Source of the DNA: Deltaproteobacteria bacterium
Lineage (GTDB): Bacteria; JAGRBM01; JAHCIT01
DNA length: 64,000 nucleotides
Assembly (NCBI GenBank): GCA_026129095.1
Contig: JAHCIT010000005.1
Span: forward strand, 248,001 to 312,000
Direction of reading: 5' to 3'
Within the stretch, counting starts at the first letter, position 1. Each line of letters starts with the position of its first letter. Positions 60,227 to 64,000 of this stretch are shown in pieces. The position numbers and the translations under genes were made by a program. The notes under the pieces are model-generated. The model worked only from the letters and a program-made list of their open reading frames with translations. It was not told the origin of the DNA and did no database searches.

Positions 60227-62613
60227 TGTTCCCAGGCATTCCATGGTTCGTTGAGCATCCTGATCTGTATCGATCGGAGGCTAGTGAACTTCGAGAAAAG
60301 TTCCCCGAAATGACGGAGATGCCGGAACCGGATATTTCGGGGCGTGTCTACTTCTATGGCGCTTTGAAATTCCACTCCGGACGAACGACAACTTCCGTCA
60401 ATATCGTTTTGTATTATCCAGCCGATTTTCCGTATTCGTCGCCCGCTGTTATCCCGGTAGAAAAATTGCCCCACGAGTTGGGGCAAGAAGCACCGCTTCT
60501 GCTTGATCGCTCGAATATCCGTTTCTTTTCCGCCCGTCACCAAATGGCTAGCGGAATGATTTGTCTTTACGAAGCAGATGGCCGCCCTTGGCACCATCTT
60601 GCCGTGACGGGTGTTGAAGCACTCCACAGGGCCAGGAAATGGCTACGTCACGCAATACGAGGGCAATTCCCTAGCGATCTCGATGGCGATCATGCAGAAC
60701 TCTCAGAACATTACCAGGCAACTGGTGACGTATTGGTCGGCCCGGCAATGCATCGAACTAATCTAGGGGCTCCGAAGCGGTTCCTAGCCGTTCAACTTCG
60801 ACCTAAGCAGCAACTATTCGCGGTAACTCATGTCCAATATGAACACGGATGGGCAGATGATCGAGCCGTCTTTAATAGACTAATGCCTGAAGCATTTGGG
60901 AACGAGCAGTGGTGGGATTCCGCAGGGACGACAGAAAATCTGGATATTTTGCGGGTGAAACCGGACTGTCTGGTCGGCGAGTGCTACCCCATTTCCGGGG
61001 AGCCTCGGCCATATCGATCAGCTTCCGAATTCGCCCAAACGCTATATCCGGAAAAGGGCGCCGCAGCCATTGAAGCTCTTCAAGAAAAATATGCTGTTGA
61101 GCGGACCTGCCGGGAAAAGGTGGTATTGCCTATTCAATATCCAGGCAGGGCAGGCAGTTGGGAATGGCTATTTATCGAATTGCAAATAAAAAACACTGCT
61201 CCTGAACGAATCAAAGCTCCCACAGGGGAGATGGTCCCTCTCTTAGATTTAAGTCCTTCATCCCGAACAGCACTCGCTACTGCTGTCCCAACAGTATTAC
61301 GCCAACATGATTTACAGCGCAGAAGTTTGGAGCTTCGCAATGGTGGCCGAGCCCAGCCGGACATTAATAACTGGACGGTATCGCTATTTGGAGCCGGAGC
61401 CATCGGCTCCGAAACGGGCGTGCTTCTTGCCAAAGCGGGAATCGGGAAACTGAAGATATGGGACAACCAAATCCTTTCAGCCGGGAATACCATTAGGCAT
61501 CTATCCGGGCTCTTTGGTGTCGGGTTTCCCAAGGCGTCGCTGACGGAACTGATGGTTAAGCAGCACAATCCGCATTGTGAGGTGGCGTCAACTTTTGGGG
61601 ATGCCCTCGATGCGATAACGAGAAACCCGAATGATGCATGGGGATCCAATGCGACTATCAGCACCATCGCCGATGATGGTGTCGAGTTGCGGTTGAATAA
61701 GCTGGCAGTATCGAGCGGCAAGACGGTTTACTATTTGCGCGCCCTCAGGTCCGGTTCGGTAGGTCAACTGCTGCGGGCTATACCTGGCAGTGGTGCGTGT
61801 CTGGAATGTCTGGCGCATTATCTGCAAGATGAGACGCCGGATCCAAAATCGTTCCCAATGGATGAAATCCCCGGAGAAATTGTCGCTCGTGAATGCGGTA
61901 GACCCATACTTGCGGCAAGTGCAATGGATCTTACGACCGTAGCGGCATTTGGCAGCAGACTTATTCTTGGCGATCTGGCGCAACCGTCTGAAAACAATTT
62001 ATGGGTTTGGACGACCGATGGTATCCCAGGACATTCGGAACTGGCCAAGCCATTTTCGATGGCCTCGTCGTTTTTACCTCCGCACCCAGCATGTTCAGTG
62101 TGCCGCCCCAAGGCGATTGGCAATGTTCATTTTCCAAAGGACGTTCAAGCTCGAATGATAGATTTGGCTCGGCAACATGAGCCGAACGAGACGGGCGGTA
62201 TGCTTATCGGCTATCGGAAGGGACAGGACGTATTTGTTCTGGAGGCAAGTGACGCGGGACCAAAGGCCACCAGCATGCCGTCACGGTTTGAGAGAGATGG
62301 GGGTTACAGTGAAACGTATCTAATGGATGCCGTGCGGCGGAATGGCAACGGTATTGATTATGTCGGTGATTGGCACAGTCACCCCGGATATCCGGCAGTT
62401 CCTAGCCCAAGGGACGCGGTTTCTATGCATGATATTGCGGCAGATCCGGGATACCGTACCGATTACCCGATAATGGCGATAGTCGGCCTGCCCGATAGCG
62501 GGAAATCGGGTGATCCTGAATTCACCTGTTACTGCTTTCCCAAGGGGAGCAGTAGTTACAGCGTCGGTGTGAGGATCACCGATTCTGCTCCAGTATCACG
62601 AACAGGCGATTAA
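60226..62613 (+). CDS. E2-E1-JAB triple-fusion ubiquitin-like conjugation protein
   Basis: 795 residues, three domains. E2-like (1-150): YYPADFPYSSPAVIP and a catalytic-Cys region ASGMICLYEADG (C113). A linker region (150-380) is unassigned. E1/ThiF (380-630): the ATP loop LFGAGAIGSETGVLLAKAG, D413 in IWDNQ, R424 in NTIRHL, zinc-type CLEC (525/528) and CSVC (623/626), and a possible thioester Cys in ARECGRPIL (C557). JAB/JAMM (640-795): E655, then WHSHPGYPAVPSPRD (H717, H719, S727, D730), the complete zinc-protease set. It could activate, transfer and remove a ubiquitin-like modifier. CBASS Cap2/Cap3 is the nearest well-known analogue. Confidence 0.9.
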   Translation: MFPGIPWFVEHPDLYRSEASELREKFPEMTEMPEPDISGRVYFYGALKFHSGRTTTSVNIVLYYPADFPYSSPAVIPVEKLPHELGQEAPLLLDRSNIRFFSARHQMASGMICLYEADGRPWHHLAVTGVEALHRARKWLRHAIRGQFPSDLDGDHAELSEHYQATGDVLVGPAMHRTNLGAPKRFLAVQLRPKQQLFAVTHVQYEHGWADDRAVFNRLMPEAFGNEQWWDSAGTTENLDILRVKPDCLVGECYPISGEPRPYRSASEFAQTLYPEKGAAAIEALQEKYAVERTCREKVVLPIQYPGRAGSWEWLFIELQIKNTAPERIKAPTGEMVPLLDLSPSSRTALATAVPTVLRQHDLQRRSLELRNGGRAQPDINNWTVSLFGAGAIGSETGVLLAKAGIGKLKIWDNQILSAGNTIRHLSGLFGVGFPKASLTELMVKQHNPHCEVASTFGDALDAITRNPNDAWGSNATISTIADDGVELRLNKLAVSSGKTVYYLRALRSGSVGQLLRAIPGSGACLECLAHYLQDETPDPKSFPMDEIPGEIVARECGRPILAASAMDLTTVAAFGSRLILGDLAQPSENNLWVWTTDGIPGHSELAKPFSMASSFLPPHPACSVCRPKAIGNVHFPKDVQARMIDLARQHEPNETGGMLIGYRKGQDVFVLEASDAGPKATSMPSRFERDGGYSETYLMDAVRRNGNGIDYVGDWHSHPGYPAVPSPRDAVSMHDIAADPGYRTDYPIMAIVGLPDSGKSGDPEFTCYCFPKGSSSYSVGVRITDSAPVSRTGD

Positions 62614-63248
62614 CTGGTTGGAAGATTTAGGAATTGGACAAAAAGTTCGCGGGCGTAATAGCAGCCGAAACGATGCATTCGGGCTAGAGCTATCGCAACT
62701 AGTACCCCGAAAAACAACACAGGCCTCCAGCTTCCTGGCCCCTTCTCCCATAACAACAGGGCGGCCACGACCAATAAACTGGCGGCGATTCCACGGCACA
62801 GACCATAGTTGCCATTGAATCGTTCGATTCGCTCTAGTCGATTAGCCGCGCCAATTGCCGCATGTATCTGCCGGGTAATCGGCGTCCATTCGGCTGCCGC
62901 AATTTTGGATAATTCGACCGGTTCATTTCGGCCGAGTAATTTCTGGAGTCGTGTTTCGAGTAATCGCTGCTGATCGGGGCTTATCAAGTTCCCACGACCG
63001 GAAATAACCCAGTCGGTAGGCATTCCTTTGAAGATTTTCCAATGTAACGTTTCAAGCCTATTTCCTATGAACTGAACCAAATGGCCAGCGGCGTACGAAA
63101 GAATGATAAATACCCCAAGATCACCAAACGACGCTCCCGATGCTTTCGCTATCAGGGAGATCGATGGATAGATCAACGATGCGCCGAATATAGTGATTGC
63201 GCCTGGCGCTAAAATGCCCGCGAATTCGTAAAAGTCGAATTGCTTCAC
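62610..63248 (-). CDS. Membrane protein convergent with the E2-E1-JAB gene
   Basis: 212 residues, GTG start at 63248. Two N-terminal membrane segments (FAGILAPGAITIFGASLIYP and LGVFIILSYAAGHLVQFIG) and two near the end (GIAASLLVVAALLLWE, PVLFFGVLVAIALA) flank a helical cytoplasmic middle. Its stop overlaps the fusion-gene stop by four bases, tail to tail, and its start overlaps the upstream small frame by four bases. Unknown family. A membrane-damaging effector is one idea for such a neighbour, but nothing in the sequence proves it. Confidence 0.65.
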   Translation of the reverse strand: MKQFDFYEFAGILAPGAITIFGASLIYPSISLIAKASGASFGDLGVFIILSYAAGHLVQFIGNRLETLHWKIFKGMPTDWVISGRGNLISPDQQRLLETRLQKLLGRNEPVELSKIAAAEWTPITRQIHAAIGAANRLERIERFNGNYGLCRGIAASLLVVAALLLWEKGPGSWRPVLFFGVLVAIALARMHRFGCYYARELFVQFLNLPTS

Positions 63249-63439
63249 GTTTGTGCATCCTCAAAGCGTATCTTTGGACAGGTTTTCCGCTTACGCAACT
63301 TTAGCCCGCTCACATTCCCCTTTCGGGTAGAAGGATAAAAAGAGATTCGAACCGTTGGGACATTTAAGCCCTCAGACTCCGGCATAGTGCCCCAGCCCCT
63401 ATCGCTTTTTGCGCCGGGGACCGGGATAAAACCGTCCAC
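63245..63439 (-). CDS. Small basic hypothetical protein
   Basis: 64 residues, with basic segments (YPSTRKGNVSGLKLRKRKTC) and no membrane helix. Support is mainly positional: its stop overlaps the GTG start of the membrane-protein gene (GTGA), the form expected for translational coupling. No family recognised, and the frame could be accidental. Confidence 0.35.
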   Translation of the reverse strand: MDGFIPVPGAKSDRGWGTMPESEGLNVPTVRISFYPSTRKGNVSGLKLRKRKTCPKIRFEDAQT

Positions 63440-63613
63440 ATAAACATAACCAGTGATACAAGAACTACCTAACCCCAGTAACTAACTAGCAATAACCCAC
63501 ATATCTAAAATCTCTTGGTCATTTTGCCCCTACCCCCTAATGTGGCGGGATTGTGCGCCAACCTTAACCGAGTAAAATGCAGACCTGAGACATGGCAAGG
63601 AGCCAATAGTTAT

Positions 63614-64000
63614 ATGAGCACGAAACCAAAGACCGATGAGACGAAAGAGAGCCTGTCCCGCAATGAGGGCAAATGGACCCCAAAGCTGATGGCAGCAGGG
63701 TGGGTCGCAATTCCAGCGGTAATCATTGAGCAACAGGCGAAATTGCAGCTCAGTCCGACCGACATGAATATCATTCTGTTTCTCGCATCCAAGTGGTGGG
63801 AGAAAGAAAAACTGCCGTTTCCCAGCAAGAAACATATCGCGGAAAGTATCGGTATCGACGCGAAGACGGTTCAGCGCAGGATCAGCCAGCTCGAAAAGGT
63901 CGGCTATCTGAAACGCCATATTCGTCAACGGGCCGACAAGAGCTTCAAGTCGAACATGTATTCGTTCGATGGGCTCATCGAAAAAAGCACTCCTCTTGCC
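63614..64000 (+). CDS. Helix-turn-helix protein, N-terminal part (cut by window edge)
   Basis: 129 codons from the ATG at 63614, preceded by AAGGAG, run off the right edge. After a charged N-terminus comes GWVAIPAVIIEQQAKLQLSP, then 'MNIILFLASKWWEKEKLPFP' and a winged-helix motif: 'SKKHIAESIGIDAKTVQRRI', SQLEKVGYLKRH. This layout is common in regulators or replication-type proteins on integrative elements. The 174 bases before it are AT-rich and should hold the divergent promoters. What follows is outside the window. Confidence 0.75.
   Translation, partial: MSTKPKTDETKESLSRNEGKWTPKLMAAGWVAIPAVIIEQQAKLQLSPTDMNIILFLASKWWEKEKLPFPSKKHIAESIGIDAKTVQRRISQLEKVGYLKRHIRQRADKSFKSNMYSFDGLIEKSTPLA

Noticed and set aside
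60226-62613. Type II CBASS operon
   Set aside because: E1, E2 and JAB are present, but there is no CD-NTase cyclase and no recognisable CBASS effector within the window, and the three domains are fused.
1-64000. tRNA, rRNA or integrase genes as island anchors
   Set aside because: I looked through the gaps, especially 54989-55148, 57539-57795, 58817-59086 and 63440-63613, and found no tRNA-like cloverleaf, rRNA stretch or recombinase frame.

Overview
The window is high-GC, densely packed, Gram-negative chromosomal DNA. The gene set (glnE, lemA, mreCD-mrdA-rodA, ppiD, dsbD, maf-yggS-proC-divIVA, Mo-storage mosAB, Rhs tails, many lipoproteins) fits a free-living bacterium from the old deltaproteobacterial assemblage or a related phylum. 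I cannot name the species. No rRNA, tRNA or CRISPR array was seen.

Layout. 1-2.5 kb: the 5' end of an acyl-CoA dehydrogenase, then an Rhs C-terminal tail with a small lipoprotein gene and a remnant of a membrane-protein gene. 2.5-7.7 kb: a TetR/diiron-protein pair with a palindromic operator, then a molybdenum-storage-like pair (mosA/mosB) behind an unknown anchored protein. 7.5-12.2 kb: a minus-strand housekeeping operon (hybrid histidine kinase, maf, yggS, proC, divIVA, DUF167). 12.2-19 kb: a lipoprotein TldD homologue, glnE, lemA and two TPM-domain genes. 19-26.6 kb: an RND exporter, an SDR with a hairpin-rich leader, a CapA lipoprotein, a four-cluster ferredoxin, a PLD-like protein and an exported membrane protein. 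26.5-30.7 kb: a minus-strand cluster with ppiD and rsmG. 31-35.5 kb: the cell-elongation operon mreC-mreD-mrdA-rodA. 35.5-43.2 kb: nth, a PLP desulfhydrase-like gene, UDP-xylose genes (ugd-uxs), a glycosyltransferase, a redoxin and dsbD. 43.3-46.8 kb: an FAD reductase, then a second Rhs tail in mirror orientation to the first, followed by decayed genes (an Rhs-linked gene, a formylglycine-generating-enzyme-like gene, and another copy of the membrane-protein remnant). 46.8-55 kb: accessory membrane and exported proteins, a serine-hydrolase lipoprotein, a catalytically degenerate SDR and an ECF sigma factor.

From about 55 kb to the right edge the base composition becomes visibly more AT-rich and the content is a defence/mobile island. 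It holds a DNA cytosine methyltransferase with a NotI-like restriction enzyme, a frameshifted small gene, a protein with a glycine/asparagine amyloid-like motif, and a two-gene unit of a metallo-beta-lactamase-fold protein and a 795-residue protein fusing E2-like, E1-like and JAB/JAMM domains. A convergent membrane protein and a helix-turn-helix gene cut by the window end follow. The E2-E1-JAB/MBL unit is the most interesting part: it carries a whole ubiquitin-like conjugation and deconjugation chemistry in one polypeptide, with no recognisable ubiquitin-like modifier or CBASS cyclase beside it in this window.
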